A stretch of DNA of 64,000 nucleotides from Afipia felis ATCC 53690 (GCF_000314735.2 NZ_KB375270.1:1922001-1986000); one strand, 5' to 3'. Shown: positions 1-8,914, counted from the first letter of the stretch. A program made the numbers and translations. The notes: generated by a model from the sequence alone, not told the origin.

Positions 1-351
1 AGCCCCTCTCCCGCAAGCGACGGCGCGATACGGGAGGCGTTTATTGCTGGCGCAACCGCAGTTCATAACGAGTGGCTTGCTGCAACCGAGCGTGATGAAG
101 GACCGCCGCGTGGCGATCCGGATTTCAGTGAAGCCGCTTCGGACTATGCCGCCCTCTCCGCTCATGCCGGGGACGCGGCGAAGGAATCTGGCGGAGGTGC
201 GGAAAGCTCCCGCACGGTGTGCCCATTAACGGACCCGGCGAAATATACGGGTGGGACCGACGCGAGCCGTTTGCAAGCGTCTGCCGGAGTAGCGCCCGGC
301 CCGCCAGACACACATGCGGAGACAATTTCCAACCAGGAGAATTTCAAATGA
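1..351 (+). CDS. Hypothetical phage-like protein, 5' end outside the window
   Basis: The first frame is open from base 1 to a TGA at 349-351 and gives at least 116 residues. The readable part has an acidic, Ala-rich N-terminal half containing IREAFIAGA, followed by a low-complexity Ser/Pro/Gly tail. Small proteins of this style are common in alphaproteobacterial prophages, but no function is recognised. Its stop overlaps the next start in an ATGA, so the two are probably translationally coupled. The start codon lies upstream of the window. Confidence 0.5.
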   Translation, partial: SPSPASDGAIREAFIAGATAVHNEWLAATERDEGPPRGDPDFSEAASDYAALSAHAGDAAKESGGGAESSRTVCPLTDPAKYTGGTDASRLQASAGVAPGPPDTHAETISNQENFK

Positions 352-542
352 AGCTCGTTGCCACGGTACATGAGGTGAAGAAATCAGGCGAGCGTCTTTG
401 CGTGAGCATGAAGGCGAAGCAACTGCAATTTGAGTCCTTGTATTCGACGGTTTTGCACGAGATCGAAATTCCAGACACAGAAACGGCGCGTAGAACCTAC
501 TACATTGGCCGGAGGGTCTCGTTAGAGGTCAAACCAGCATGA
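348..542 (+). CDS. Small hypothetical protein (64 aa)
   Basis: The start is ATG 348. A clear AGGAG at 335-339 lies 8 nt upstream, and the ATG overlaps the preceding stop. The product is 64 residues of mixed charge and beginning MKLVATVHEV, with no signal peptide or membrane segment. Longer versions reaching back to 219 lack this ribosome site. It ends in another ATGA overlap with the next gene. No family is recognised; position alone suggests an accessory gene of the element. Confidence 0.5.
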   Translation: MKLVATVHEVKKSGERLCVSMKAKQLQFESLYSTVLHEIEIPDTETARRTYYIGRRVSLEVKPA

Positions 543-850
543 CCCTATCATCACGAGCAATCGAGGCGGGTGCGCGGGCGATTGTAGCCGCTGAGTACGA
601 CGAAGAATTTTACCCATTCGAAACGTCGTCGAAGGCCGAACAGCAGCTTGCGCTTAAACAAGCAGAAGCCTTCCTCGCCGCCCTTGCTGCGGAAGGCATG
701 GTTCTGGTGCCGAAGGATCCGACATCTGCGATGCTCAAAGCAGGTGCGCGCTCCTATTACGATGAAAACTCATGGCAGCCGTCTCGCATCTACCGCGCCA
801 TGCTCTCCGCCCATCAAGAAGATGAAAAGAGCGAGGGGAAGGATGGCTGA
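539..850 (+). CDS. Hypothetical element protein (103 aa)
   Basis: This ORF starts with an ATG overlapping the previous stop by 4 nt. The product is 103 residues, acidic and Ala/Glu-rich, with a predicted helical N-terminal half (AIEAGARAIVAAEYDEEF) and two further Ala-rich helices. Such proteins occur in phage and island cargo next to integrases, but none of the motifs gives a function. The next gene overlaps its 3' end, so it belongs to the same transcript. Confidence 0.5.
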   Translation: MTLSSRAIEAGARAIVAAEYDEEFYPFETSSKAEQQLALKQAEAFLAALAAEGMVLVPKDPTSAMLKAGARSYYDENSWQPSRIYRAMLSAHQEDEKSEGKDG

Positions 851-1040
851 GCGTGATTTTCTATTTGAATATCGGTTCGACGGCGACATTTACGGCATGT
901 CCGTTCGTGCCAAAGACATGGAGCATGCGCGCCGTAAGGTTAGCGCGATGAGTTTCGCCATCTGTAAGGGTGAGATAGCCGCAACCATACCGCTTTCGCC
1001 AAAGTCCATCATGCGACGCATACTGGGACGAAAGCCATGA
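843..1040 (+). CDS. Small hypothetical protein (65 aa)
   Basis: The start is ATG 843, preceded by the purine-rich GAGGGGAAGG, which is a good ribosome site and overlaps the end of the preceding gene by 8 nt. The product is 65 residues with a probable beta-strand N-terminus (DFLFEYRFDGDIYGM) and a basic C-terminus ending RRILGRKP. No homologue is recognised. It ends with an ATGA overlap to the next ORF. The longer reading frame back to 648 is rejected because it lies inside the previous gene. Confidence 0.45.
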   Translation: MAERDFLFEYRFDGDIYGMSVRAKDMEHARRKVSAMSFAICKGEIAATIPLSPKSIMRRILGRKP

Positions 1041-1447
1041 CCGACGCGCACCAGGACGTGGCGAGGTTGGTTGCGAGATTGCGCTTTGACGCCGACCGAT
1101 GCGGGATTCAATTCTCGAAAGGTGTTGCAACCAACATTACGGAAGCCGCCGACCGTCTCGAATCCCTTTCGCAAGCACTGAGAGAGGCGGAGGCGGAACG
1201 GGGTGAATGGAAACAGGCCGCTCAAGTTGAAGCTGGCTTGCGTCGCGAGTTTCTAGCCCGAGCAGAAGCCGCCGAATCCCGCCTTGCAGAGGCGATGAAT
1301 AGAATCCAGCAGATCGATAAGATTTGTCGGACGCCAACACCGGCTGCGCTGAATGCTGGCCGCCACTTCCAGCGAGACTTTGACGCAATACGCGATCTTT
1401 GCGCCCGCGCCTTCATTGCAGGAAACGGAGGGAAGGATGGGATTTAA
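1037..1447 (+). CDS. Hypothetical coiled-coil phage protein (136 aa)
   Basis: The product is 136 residues. It begins MTDAHQDVARLVARLR and has a long heptad-rich Glu/Ala/Arg segment at about residues 35-95 that should form a coiled coil. Proteins with this arrangement (a short N-terminal helix, then LESLSQALREAEAE-type repeats) are frequent small phage ORFs of unknown role in Rhizobiales. It overlaps the gene before it by 4 nt and the gene after it by 11 nt. The function is unknown. Confidence 0.5.
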   Translation: MTDAHQDVARLVARLRFDADRCGIQFSKGVATNITEAADRLESLSQALREAEAERGEWKQAAQVEAGLRREFLARAEAAESRLAEAMNRIQQIDKICRTPTPAALNAGRHFQRDFDAIRDLCARAFIAGNGGKDGI

Positions 1448-1781
1448 CACCGTCGCCGTTCTTTATAACGACTTCAATTTTGCCAAAGAGCATGACATTG
1501 GAGAGCGAATTGCTCGGGCAATGCGCGGATGGCACGAACGTGATCATGACGCGCTCGCCACGTGGTTCGGCGCTGGAATGGTCGTTTCGCAAGCTCACGC
1601 TGATTACGATCAGATTGTAGTCGTCGGTCAGAACCGTGGCCGTCGCATAACAGATGCCAACGACCTTGATACCGTTGCCCTAGAACAGATGGCAGATTGC
1701 CTGAAGCGCCACGGATGGACCGCAAAGCCCCCATCTAGGCGAAAGAAAGCCGCCGCCAACCCCAAGGACACCGGGCAATGA
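1437..1781 (+). CDS. Hypothetical protein (114 aa)
   Basis: The start is ATG 1437, just after GGAGGGAAGG, which serves as the ribosome site. The product is 114 residues with a hydrophobic N-terminal strand (MGFNTVAVLYNDF) and a basic lysine/arginine-rich tail. The form resembles short conserved phage proteins but no function can be assigned. It overlaps the previous gene by 11 nt and the next by 4 nt, continuing the tightly packed run towards the integrase. Confidence 0.45.
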   Translation: MGFNTVAVLYNDFNFAKEHDIGERIARAMRGWHERDHDALATWFGAGMVVSQAHADYDQIVVVGQNRGRRITDANDLDTVALEQMADCLKRHGWTAKPPSRRKKAAANPKDTGQ

Positions 1782-2101
1782 GGGTGGTGGCGAATGATAA
1801 TGAACCGCCTGCTCTTGGCAACGTCTATACGTTGAATGAGGCGGCGGCCAAACTTCGTATGAGCCGCCGAGCGCTCCAGGATACGATTAAGCGCCTCCCA
1901 TTTTACGCCAAGAATGGTAAGGTTTACCTCTTTTCCGATAGTGACATTTTGGCGATTTGGAACGGTATGCGATGTCAGAGTACTACCTCTACAGAAGGGG
2001 CAACAAAGGCAACTGGTACATTCGCGGGACCAATCCTGATGGGCGCCAAATCTTCGAGTCTACGAAAACTTCTGTACAAGCCACCGCGAAAAGCATCCTG
2101 A
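1778..2101 (+). CDS. Helix-turn-helix protein, excisionase-like
   Basis: The product is 107 residues. Residues about 17-60 (YTLNEAAAKLRMSRRALQDTI, ending with a YLFSDSDILAIW strand-helix) match the MerR/excisionase winged-helix style used by phage Xis and small island regulators. It sits directly before the integrase and overlaps it by about 130 nt in another frame. In rhizobial islands this pair is often encoded so, the tail of the HTH protein being low-complexity Ser/Thr. It probably controls or directs excision by the integrase. An earlier stop by sequencing error cannot be excluded. Confidence 0.6.
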   Translation: MRVVANDNEPPALGNVYTLNEAAAKLRMSRRALQDTIKRLPFYAKNGKVYLFSDSDILAIWNGMRCQSTTSTEGATKATGTFAGPILMGAKSSSLRKLLYKPPRKAS

Positions 2102-3165
2102 GAGAGAAGCAGAACGAACGGGAAAATGAGCTTGTTTTCGGCAAGAAGGCCGTTGTTACGTTCGACTACGCAGCAGATTCATATGTGAAATCTGGAGGCT
2201 CGCAGCGGTTCCTGGGTTCGTTCGATGGCTCAAAGTGGACCGGCCTCTTCGGGCGATTTGAGGGACGTAAACTAAAAACCATCACCCAATCCGACCTCGA
2301 TCGCGCCGCTCTTGAGGCATACCCAAACGCGCGACCAGACACTAGAAATCGACAATTCTACACCCCCTTTGTGGCCGTGTGGAATCATGCCGTTGGCAAC
2401 GATTGGGCGGATTACCGGAAGTGGAAGCGGCCGAAGAAACCCAAAGGCACGAACATCGTTGTGGTTTCGTCGGGTCGCGCCGGTAACAAGCCGGTATCCT
2501 ATGATCGCGCCGCTGAGTTCGTATTGGCTATGTCGCCAGCCAACGCGATCGTTATGACCATCCTGTTTTACACTGGCATGCGGCCGATTGAGTTGTTCAG
2601 CATGGATTGCGCGGATGTCGACGTTAAGGGCCGCTGGATAACGCTGCGCACCTCGAAGACTGGCGAGCCACGGGGAGTCCCGATGCATAAGGCACTAGTT
2701 CCGCTGATGGCCGCCCTAAAGAAACGCGGCGGCAAACTGGTGCGCCAGTGGAATGATCGCCCTTTCGTGGTGCGGGAAGGCATTGGCGGCCAGATGAAGA
2801 AGGCACTATCCGGTGCGCGGAAGCGCACAGAGCGCGTTGATGCCAGGACCGGCAAGCGGATACACGGCAGCGGAATAACCGATGTATCGCCCTACACGGC
2901 CCGCCACACCGTATCTACGCAGCTTGTTGCCAACGGAGTGCACCCGCACATTAAGGACCAGATCCTCGGGCACGCCGTCACCGACATGAGCCGGCACTAC
3001 ACCAACCTGCCCCAGAAGGAACTGATTAAGGCGATCGATACGCTACCAACGGTGAAGGCTTGGCTGGACGCGCCGTGGATGAAAGACCCGGTCGGGCTTG
3101 GTAGAAATTACGCGGGCGTGGATTGGGTGCACGGGAGTGGGACAAGGAAGAGGGGGAAGGCGTGA
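1972..3165 (+). CDS. Tyrosine-type site-specific integrase
   Basis: The start is taken as ATG 1972, giving MSEYYLYRRGNKGNWYIRG, the usual N-terminal strand of this integrase group; an upstream ATG at 1957 is less likely. The protein has about 397 residues. The catalytic domain shows the first Arg in TGMRPIEL, a HTVSTQL box in the second conserved region after YTARH, and the nucleophile in MSRHYTN near the C-terminus. These are the Arg, His-x-x-Arg-like and Tyr positions of the family. It should integrate and excise the element at the tRNA-Val fragment 270 bp downstream. Confidence 0.85.
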   Translation: MSEYYLYRRGNKGNWYIRGTNPDGRQIFESTKTSVQATAKSILREKQNERENELVFGKKAVVTFDYAADSYVKSGGSQRFLGSFDGSKWTGLFGRFEGRKLKTITQSDLDRAALEAYPNARPDTRNRQFYTPFVAVWNHAVGNDWADYRKWKRPKKPKGTNIVVVSSGRAGNKPVSYDRAAEFVLAMSPANAIVMTILFYTGMRPIELFSMDCADVDVKGRWITLRTSKTGEPRGVPMHKALVPLMAALKKRGGKLVRQWNDRPFVVREGIGGQMKKALSGARKRTERVDARTGKRIHGSGITDVSPYTARHTVSTQLVANGVHPHIKDQILGHAVTDMSRHYTNLPQKELIKAIDTLPTVKAWLDAPWMKDPVGLGRNYAGVDWVHGSGTRKRGKA

Positions 3166-3350
3166 GCACCAAGAAGGACGCCGCTATGCACTCACTAGAA
3201 GCATTCTCCCTTTACGAGGCCAGCCAAAAGCTCCGTGCGGCAGCGAATGCATTATCAGGCATAGACGACGAGGCGGCGGCGCAAGTTCGCAAGATCACCA
3301 GTCGAATTGACGCCCGCAGGCGGCGCATTATGGCACAAGACACAGCCTAA
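3162..3350 (+). CDS. Small hypothetical protein after the integrase (62 aa)
   Basis: A GTG at 3162 overlaps the integrase stop in a GTGA and is preceded by GGGGGAAGG. It reads 62 residues, mostly helical, with Ala/Arg-rich segments (EASQKLRAAANAL and QVRKITSRIDARRRRI). No family is recognised. It is the last gene before the attachment site and probably shares the integrase transcript. Confidence 0.45.
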   Translation: MSTKKDAAMHSLEAFSLYEASQKLRAAANALSGIDDEAAAQVRKITSRIDARRRRIMAQDTA

Positions 3351-3393
3351 ATAATCTGTGCAAATTCTGTGCACACCATTCCATAAATGCAAA

Positions 3394-3420
3394 AAACCCG
3401 CTTGAATAGCGTGTTTCTTT
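3394..3420 (+). terminator. Probable intrinsic terminator of the integrase transcript
   Basis: Arms 3394-3402 and 3408-3416 (AAACCCGCT against AGCGTGTTT) pair with one mismatch around a 5-nt loop and are followed by CTTT. This sits between the last element gene and the tRNA fragment. Confidence 0.5.
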
Positions 3421-3432
3421 ATATAGGCCACA

Positions 3433-3480
3433 CCCTTCACACGGGAGAGGTCCAAGGTTCGATCCCTTGTGCGCCCACCA
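3433..3480 (+). pseudogene. 3' part of tRNA-Val(CAC), element attachment site
   Basis: The stretch reads as the 3' part of a tRNA: a loop TTCACAC at 3436-3442 with anticodon CAC, the stem side GGGAG, a T-loop GGTTCGATCC, the acceptor strand TGCGCCC and an encoded CCA. The 5' half is absent: the bases in front cannot form a D-arm, and the anticodon stem already shows a mismatch on its 5' side. A duplicated tRNA 3' end beginning in the anticodon stem-loop is the usual mark of tyrosine-integrase insertion. Confidence 0.8.
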
Positions 3481-3637
3481 TCAATTCCTGCAATCCTCAA
3501 ATCGGCAAGCTTTTACGTATAGTCGTGCCCCAGAGACGATATGCCGCCTTCACGTTGCTGTGGGTTGCAGCCCTCCGCAGAATATGGCCTTTCTGGGTTC
3601 TCCGTATCCACGATCAGAACACATGGAAGGTCCGCCG

Positions 3638-4210
3638 ATGAAGCGTGTCGTTTCGTTATTCTCCGCCTGCATGATCTTGAGCAGCGTGTCGCTCGCTGCC
3701 GCGCAGGAGGCAGATGTTCGCGACACCATGTTCCCGAACTTCTTCTCCTCGGGGATCGGCCGCTCCAGCCCGATTCAGCGCCAGCGGGTGAGCTACGAGA
3801 GCAATTACGCACCGGGCAGCATCGTCGTGGATACGCGCGAGCGGCGGCTTTATCTCATCACAGGCCCCGGCGAAGCCCTGCGCTACGGCATCGGCGTCGG
3901 CCGCGATGGTTTCCGCTGGGGTGGCGTGCATCGCGTCTCCGCCAAGAAAGAATGGCCGAGCTGGACGCCGCCTGCGCAGATGCTGCGCCGCCGCCCCGAT
4001 CTCCCGCGCCACATGGTGGGAGGCCCCGACAATCCGCTCGGCGCGCGAGCGATATATCTAGGCTCTACTCTGTACCGCATTCATGGCTCGAACGAGCCGG
4101 AAACCATTGGACAGGCGGTATCGTCAGGATGTTTCCGCATGGTCAACGAGGACGTCATCGATCTTTATAACCGCGTCTCGGTTGGCGCCACGGTCTACGT
4201 CAAGAACTGA
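3638..4210 (+). CDS. L,D-transpeptidase (YkuD family), exported
   Basis: This enzyme should cross-link or anchor peptidoglycan in the periplasm by the L,D-transpeptidase reaction. The start ATG 3638 gives MKRVVSLFSACMILSSVSLAAAQ, a good signal peptide; longer readings add an implausible N-terminus. The mature part has the YkuD strand SIVVDTRERRLYLITGPG and the active-site region HGSNEPETIGQAVSSGC, whose His, Ser, Gly and Cys are the conserved catalytic set. At 190 residues it is a minimal single-domain member. It is followed by an exported DUF2927 protein after 2 nt, probably in the same transcript. Confidence 0.88.
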   Translation: MKRVVSLFSACMILSSVSLAAAQEADVRDTMFPNFFSSGIGRSSPIQRQRVSYESNYAPGSIVVDTRERRLYLITGPGEALRYGIGVGRDGFRWGGVHRVSAKKEWPSWTPPAQMLRRRPDLPRHMVGGPDNPLGARAIYLGSTLYRIHGSNEPETIGQAVSSGCFRMVNEDVIDLYNRVSVGATVYVKN

Positions 4211-4212
4211 GC

Positions 4213-5001
4213 ATGACGCAGGGAGCGCGCCTCAGCCTCGCCATCCTTGCAGCAGCCTGTTTTGCGGGCCGTGCGCTTGCGGCCGACGCGGAGATTCCTT
4301 CCATCGCGGCAAAACAGCACGACCAGAAGACTGATTTCACCGACGCGGAGATTGTCGACGGTTTTCTGAAGACGACTTTCGGCGCGGAATATCAACTCGC
4401 CGGCAAGGTCGACCGCATCCGCAAATTCCAGAAGCCGGTTCGGGTTTTCGTCACCGGCCTGGACAGGCCGGACCGCAGGCGCCAGGTCGAAGCCGTGACG
4501 GCCGATATCGCCGAACATGTCAGCCATATCGACATCGCCGTGACCGCGCGCCGCGAGGACGCCAACCTCATCGTGCAACTGGTGCGCGACCGCGACCTCG
4601 ACCGCTCGATCCGCGAATCCTACGGCACGACGACGGCCAAGAAGATCCGCAAATCGCTCGACCCGCAATGTCTGTCGGGCTTCCGGAAGAACGACAACTA
4701 CGAGATCGAACACGCCGAGGTCATCCTGACGGTCGACAGCGGCGATTTTGTTTTCCTCGATTGCGCCTATGAGGAAATGCTGCAGTCACTCGGGCCGATC
4801 AACGACACCGGCTCAGTGCCGTGGACGATGTTCAACGATGCGGTGTCGATGGGTTTCTTCGACACCTATGATCGCTATCTCCTCAACATCCTCTACGATC
4901 CGCGCATCAAGGCCGGCATGAGCGTCGATCAGGTTCGCCCGCTCCTGCCCGCGATCCTCAAGGACATCCGCGCAAAGGTCGCTCCGTCCCAACCTCACTG
5001 A
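4213..5001 (+). CDS. DUF2927 family exported protein
   Basis: The product is 262 residues with a signal peptide (LSLAILAAACFAGRALA). The mature part matches the DUF2927 pattern as I know it: an early FTDAEIVDGFLKTTFGAEY segment, a DRPDRRRQV stretch, and a late GFFDTYDRYLLNILYDPRI segment. The family is periplasmic and has no established function; some members resemble zinc-metallopeptidase folds without clear metal motifs. It begins 2 nt after the L,D-transpeptidase stop, so a cell-envelope role is a reasonable inference. Confidence 0.75.
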   Translation: MTQGARLSLAILAAACFAGRALAADAEIPSIAAKQHDQKTDFTDAEIVDGFLKTTFGAEYQLAGKVDRIRKFQKPVRVFVTGLDRPDRRRQVEAVTADIAEHVSHIDIAVTARREDANLIVQLVRDRDLDRSIRESYGTTTAKKIRKSLDPQCLSGFRKNDNYEIEHAEVILTVDSGDFVFLDCAYEEMLQSLGPINDTGSVPWTMFNDAVSMGFFDTYDRYLLNILYDPRIKAGMSVDQVRPLLPAILKDIRAKVAPSQPH

Positions 5002-5009
5002 GGCGTGCT

Positions 5010-6491
5010 TTAGGCGAGCTTGCGCGAGGCCTCTTTCACCTTGCGCGTGGCATCATCGACGGAACGGGTCGCCTCGGCGATTTCCCTCATGCTGCTGTCG
5101 ATTTCGGACACGCCCTTGGCGGCCACCTGCATGTTCGACGAAATGCTCTGCGTCACCGACGCTTGTTCCTCGACGGAGGCCGCGATGGCCGAGGAGATTT
5201 CATTGACCTGCGAAATCGTCCCGGTGATGCTTTCGATCACGGTGACCGCGTTCGACGTGGTGCTCTGCACCTCGGCGATCTGGCTGCTGATCTCGTCGGT
5301 CGCCTTCGCGGTCTGCGCGGCGAGGCTCTTCACCTCGGACGCCACCACCGCAAATCCCCTGCCCGCTTCGCCCGCGCGTGCGGCTTCAATCGTCGCGTTC
5401 AGCGCCAGCAGATTGGTCTGATCCGCGATATTGTTGATGAGCTTGACCACATCGCCGATCTTCTGGGCCGCAGCAGCCAACCCTGAGACGATCTCGTTGG
5501 TCTCATTGGCCTGCTTTACCGCGCGCATCGAAATATCGAGCGCATTCGCCGTCTGACGGCTGATCTCGCCTACCGAAGCTGCAAGTTCCTCGGCGCCGGA
5601 CGCCACCGCCTGCATATTCGACGACGTCTGCGTCGAGGCGCTGACCACGGAGGTGATCCGTCCTGTGGTCTCGGTCACCGCGCCCGTAATCAGATCGAGG
5701 TCGCCGTCGATGGCCTTTTGGATTTCGCCGCGACGAATTCGATCCTCGACCTGCGCGGTCACATCGGTTGCGAACTTCACCACCTTCATCAACTCGCCGC
5801 CGGCGCCATAAATCGGATTATAGGAGGCCTGAATCCACACCGCCCGGCCACCCTTGCCGATGCGCTTGAATTCGCCAGCCTGATATTCGCCACGCCGCAG
5901 TGCGCTCCAGAATTCACGATAGTCCGGGCTGACGCGATAGGCAGGCTCGACGAACATGCCGTGATGCTGGCCGCGGATTTCCTCCAGCAAATAGCCGAGC
6001 GCCGCCAGAAAGTTTTCGTTGGCGGTCAGAATCTTGCCGTCGAGGTCGAATTCGATAACGGCTTGCGATTTGTGGATCGCCCGGATCTGGCCTTCGTAAT
6101 CGGCGCTCTGCATTTTTTGCTGCGTGATATCGAAGGCAAATTTGATGACCTTGTAAGGCTTGCCGCTGCGATCGAAGAGCGGATTATAGGATGCTTGAAT
6201 CCAAACCGCGCGACCGTCCTTTGCGATACGCCTGAATTCGCGCGCTTGGAATTCGCCCTTGCGCAGCCTGTTCCAGAATTCCCGATACTCGGCACTGCTG
6301 CGCTCCACTTCGGACACGAACATGCCGTGATGTTTGCCCTGCACTTCATCGAGCCGGTAGCCGAGCGCACCGAGGAAATTGTCGTTAGCAGTGATGATCG
6401 TGCCGTCGAGGTTGAATTCAATGACCGCCTGCGATCTGCCCACCGCATCGATCTTGGAACGTAACTCCTGATCCCCGCTGAAAAGTGCCAT
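5010..6491 (-). CDS. Soluble methyl-accepting chemotaxis protein with two PAS domains
   Basis: The product is about 493 residues. Two tandem PAS domains (about 15-135 and 137-257) are near-repeats of each other, each with an IEFxLDGxIxTAN strand and an [10 protein letters not shown] motif followed by a PAC-like end. The C-terminal signalling hairpin contains [10 protein letters not shown] and [28 protein letters not shown] type residues, the kinase-contact tip of MCPs. No membrane segment is seen, so it is a cytoplasmic receptor, perhaps sensing redox or an aromatic ligand through PAS. The start is one of two adjacent ATG codons (6494 or 6491); 6491 has the better spacing. Confidence 0.88.
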   Translation of the reverse strand: MALFSGDQELRSKIDAVGRSQAVIEFNLDGTIITANDNFLGALGYRLDEVQGKHHGMFVSEVERSSAEYREFWNRLRKGEFQAREFRRIAKDGRAVWIQASYNPLFDRSGKPYKVIKFAFDITQQKMQSADYEGQIRAIHKSQAVIEFDLDGKILTANENFLAALGYLLEEIRGQHHGMFVEPAYRVSPDYREFWSALRRGEYQAGEFKRIGKGGRAVWIQASYNPIYGAGGELMKVVKFATDVTAQVEDRIRRGEIQKAIDGDLDLITGAVTETTGRITSVVSASTQTSSNMQAVASGAEELAASVGEISRQTANALDISMRAVKQANETNEIVSGLAAAAQKIGDVVKLINNIADQTNLLALNATIEAARAGEAGRGFAVVASEVKSLAAQTAKATDEISSQIAEVQSTTSNAVTVIESITGTISQVNEISSAIAASVEEQASVTQSISSNMQVAAKGVSEIDSSMREIAEATRSVDDATRKVKEASRKLA

Positions 6492-6728
6492 CATCCCACC
6501 TTTCTGGTTTCGGACAGCGTGCACCTCAATTCTTTGAACAACCATAACGTGTTTCAGGATAAGGGTTCTACCGAAGCAAACCGGCACCCGGACACCGGCT
6601 CGACGGCAAAGCACTTATACTCCCGGCCGCTCCTCGTTTGGGCTTAGAACAGGCACCTCGCCATGGCCTTGGCTGCTTCCGCGGTGTATCAGGATCGCGC
6701 CATCACCATTCCAGTTGAGGATTGACGT

Positions 6729-7775
6729 TTGCCCCCGAGTTCTACCGCCAAGCCGTTCATCGAGGTTCTTTCGGGACAGCGGCAAACCACTCCTCCCCTC
6801 TGGATGATGCGCCAGGCCGGACGCTACCTGCCGGAATATCGCGCCGTGCGGGAAAAGGCAGGCGGGTTTCTCGACCTCGTCTACAATCCCGAACTCGCGG
6901 CCGAGGTGACGCTGCAGCCGATCCGCCGCTTCGGCTTCGACGCTGCCATCATCTTTTCCGATATTCTCGTGGTGCCGCATGCCTTGGGCCGCGATGTCCG
7001 CTTTGAGGTCGGCGAAGGCCCGCGCCTCGATCCGCTCGACACGACAGAGAAAATCGCAGCGGAAAAATTCTCCGCCGATTTCGCGACCTTCGAGCCGGTG
7101 TACGAAGCGCTGCGCCGCGTCCGGAGCGAGTTGCCCGCAAGCATCGCGCTGATCGGCTTTTGCGGCGCGCCGTGGACGGTCGCGACCTACATGGTGGCAG
7201 GCCAGGGCACGCCCGATCAGGCTCCTGCACGACTTCTCGCCTATCGCGATCCGGCATCGTTCGAAAAAATCATCGATGCGCTCGTCAACACTTCGATCCG
7301 CTATCTGCTCGGCCAGTTGCAGGCCGGCGCGGAAGTGCTGCAGATTTTCGATACATGGGCCGGCGTGTTGCCGCCCGCCGAATTCGCACGCTGGTCGATC
7401 GAGCCGACAAGGCGCATCGTCGAAGGCGTCCGCGCGCAGGCGCCGGGTGCGAAGATCATCGGCTTCCCACGCGGCGCGGGCGCGATGCTGCCCGCTTATG
7501 TCACCCTCACAGGCGTCGATGCGGTCAGCATCGACTGGGCTAGCGAGCCGTCATTCATGCGCGAGCATGTGCAGAGCCGCGTCGCCCTGCAGGGCAATCT
7601 CGATCCGCTGGCGCTGATCGCGGGTGGCGATGCGCTCGACAGAGCCGTTGACGACGTGCTGGCGAATTACGCGGCGGGGCGGCTGATCTTCAATCTCGGC
7701 CACGGCATCCAGCCACATACGCCGATCGCCCATGTTGAACGCATGATCGCGCGCGTGCGGGCCTATAAGGGCTAA
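6729..7775 (+). CDS. hemE: Uroporphyrinogen decarboxylase
   Basis: HemE converts uroporphyrinogen III to coproporphyrinogen III in heme and chlorophyll synthesis in the cytosol. The family signature [16 protein letters not shown] is near the N-terminus. [12 protein letters not shown] holds the catalytic Asp region, and [12 protein letters not shown] is the C-terminal signature. The length, 348 residues, is normal. The chosen start is TTG 6729, which has GAGG at 6717-6720 eight nt upstream; the first internal ATG would remove conserved sequence. It converges on hemC with a 4-nt overlap, placing two heme genes tail to tail. Confidence 0.92.
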   Translation: MPPSSTAKPFIEVLSGQRQTTPPLWMMRQAGRYLPEYRAVREKAGGFLDLVYNPELAAEVTLQPIRRFGFDAAIIFSDILVVPHALGRDVRFEVGEGPRLDPLDTTEKIAAEKFSADFATFEPVYEALRRVRSELPASIALIGFCGAPWTVATYMVAGQGTPDQAPARLLAYRDPASFEKIIDALVNTSIRYLLGQLQAGAEVLQIFDTWAGVLPPAEFARWSIEPTRRIVEGVRAQAPGAKIIGFPRGAGAMLPAYVTLTGVDAVSIDWASEPSFMREHVQSRVALQGNLDPLALIAGGDALDRAVDDVLANYAAGRLIFNLGHGIQPHTPIAHVERMIARVRAYKG

Positions 7776-8746
7776 TGCGATAAAGGACGGGTGCGGGCGA
7801 TCACATCGGCCGCGCCCTTTTCAAGCAGATCGAACGCAACGGCACGGCCGAGTTCGCGCGGCCGACCAGCAGATCCTCGCCGCGTCACTTCGATGAAGTG
7901 ATTGTTCGCTTCGTCGAGCACCGCCGCCTTGAGCGAAATCTCATCACCTTCGACGGTGGCATAGCCCGCGATCGGCGAGTTGCAGTGCCCGTTCAGAACC
8001 CACAACACTTCGCGCTCGGCCTCGGCGCAGCAACGCGAAGCCGCGCTGTCGATTGTCGCCAGGCGCCGTAACGTGTCCCAATCGCCCGCGGCACATTCCA
8101 CCGCAACGATGCCCTGCCCGACCGCAGGCAGCATTTCGTCCGTGGAGAACTGATGAACGATGCGATCCGCAAAACCGACACGCTCGAGGCCCGCGCGTGC
8201 CATCACCAGCGCATCGGCCGGGCCGACCTCGCCGCCTTCCGGCAGCCGCTGCATCTCCCGCCCGTCGAGCTTACGGATGCGCGTGTCCGCAGCGCCGCGA
8301 AAATGGATGACTTCGCACTCCGGAAACAGCCGGCGTACATAAGCGACGCGACGTACCGCATTGGTGCCGATCTTGAATCCTTTGCCACGCGAGCGCCGCA
8401 GTTCATCGAGCGTCACGCCATCGCGCACAACCAGAGCATCGGTCGGCGGATCACGCGACAACAACGCGCCGATCACGAGGCCGGGCGTATCCTCGTTGCC
8501 CGGCATGTCCTTCAGCGAATGCATCGCCGCCTCAAGGCGACCGTCACGTATGGCATCGCGGATCTGGCCGACGAACGCCCCGCCCTTGCCGCCAAGGTCA
8601 AGCAGCTTACCGGTCTGGTCCTGATCGCCGGTGGTTTCGAACTTGACGATTTCCACCGCAAGATTTGGATCGGCCGCCGTCAACTGGCGCGCGATCTCAT
8701 TGGTCTGCGCCAGCGCCATCACGCTCTTGCGCGTGCCTATCCGCAT
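7772..8746 (-). CDS. hemC: Porphobilinogen deaminase (hydroxymethylbilane synthase), divergent
   Basis: HemC joins four porphobilinogens into hydroxymethylbilane. The start at 8746 gives [19 protein letters not shown], the family N-terminus. HSLKDMP holds the catalytic Asp, [13 protein letters not shown] is the conserved substrate loop, and [11 protein letters not shown] carries the Cys that attaches the dipyrromethane cofactor. It is unusual in that the normally invariant GTSSLRR loop reads GTNAVRR, the N-terminal IGTRGSxLA reads IGTRKSVMA, and the cofactor loop lacks the usual GG. Length, 324 residues, is normal. Catalysis looks possible, but it could be a second, specialised copy. Confidence 0.82.
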   Translation of the reverse strand: MRIGTRKSVMALAQTNEIARQLTAADPNLAVEIVKFETTGDQDQTGKLLDLGGKGGAFVGQIRDAIRDGRLEAAMHSLKDMPGNEDTPGLVIGALLSRDPPTDALVVRDGVTLDELRRSRGKGFKIGTNAVRRVAYVRRLFPECEVIHFRGAADTRIRKLDGREMQRLPEGGEVGPADALVMARAGLERVGFADRIVHQFSTDEMLPAVGQGIVAVECAAGDWDTLRRLATIDSAASRCCAEAEREVLWVLNGHCNSPIAGYATVEGDEISLKAAVLDEANNHFIEVTRRGSAGRPRELGRAVAFDLLEKGAADVIARTRPLSH

Positions 8747-8914
8747 CGCCTTGCCTGCCACGCTATACTGCTCCCGTGCCGCACCCGGCGGCAATGCGCA
8801 CTCATTAGCGGCGAACGGAGCCTGCTACAAGGCATTCCGCCGACCCTTCATTTGCGCCTGCCCCGGCGTTCAGGTAATCGAAGATGCCGCGACAGGGCAG
8901 CCCAAACGGAAACG

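Larger units (their letters stand above)
1..3480. mobile_element. Right end of an integrated element at tRNA-Val
   Basis: This stretch has a run of short overlapping phage-like ORFs, a helix-turn-helix protein and a tyrosine integrase, and it stops at a fragment holding only the 3' part of a tRNA gene. Integrases of this family commonly recombine in the anticodon loop or T-arm of a tRNA gene and leave a duplicated 3' half at one end. The left end, with the reconstituted tRNA, lies outside the window. No capsid or tail genes are seen, so prophage and integrative island cannot be told apart. Confidence 0.75.

Noticed and set aside
8153..8914. N-terminal extension of the glycosyltransferase to a 614-residue protein
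   Set aside because: This part is antisense to hemC; its composition is unlike the enzyme, and ATG 8915 gives a normal family start.
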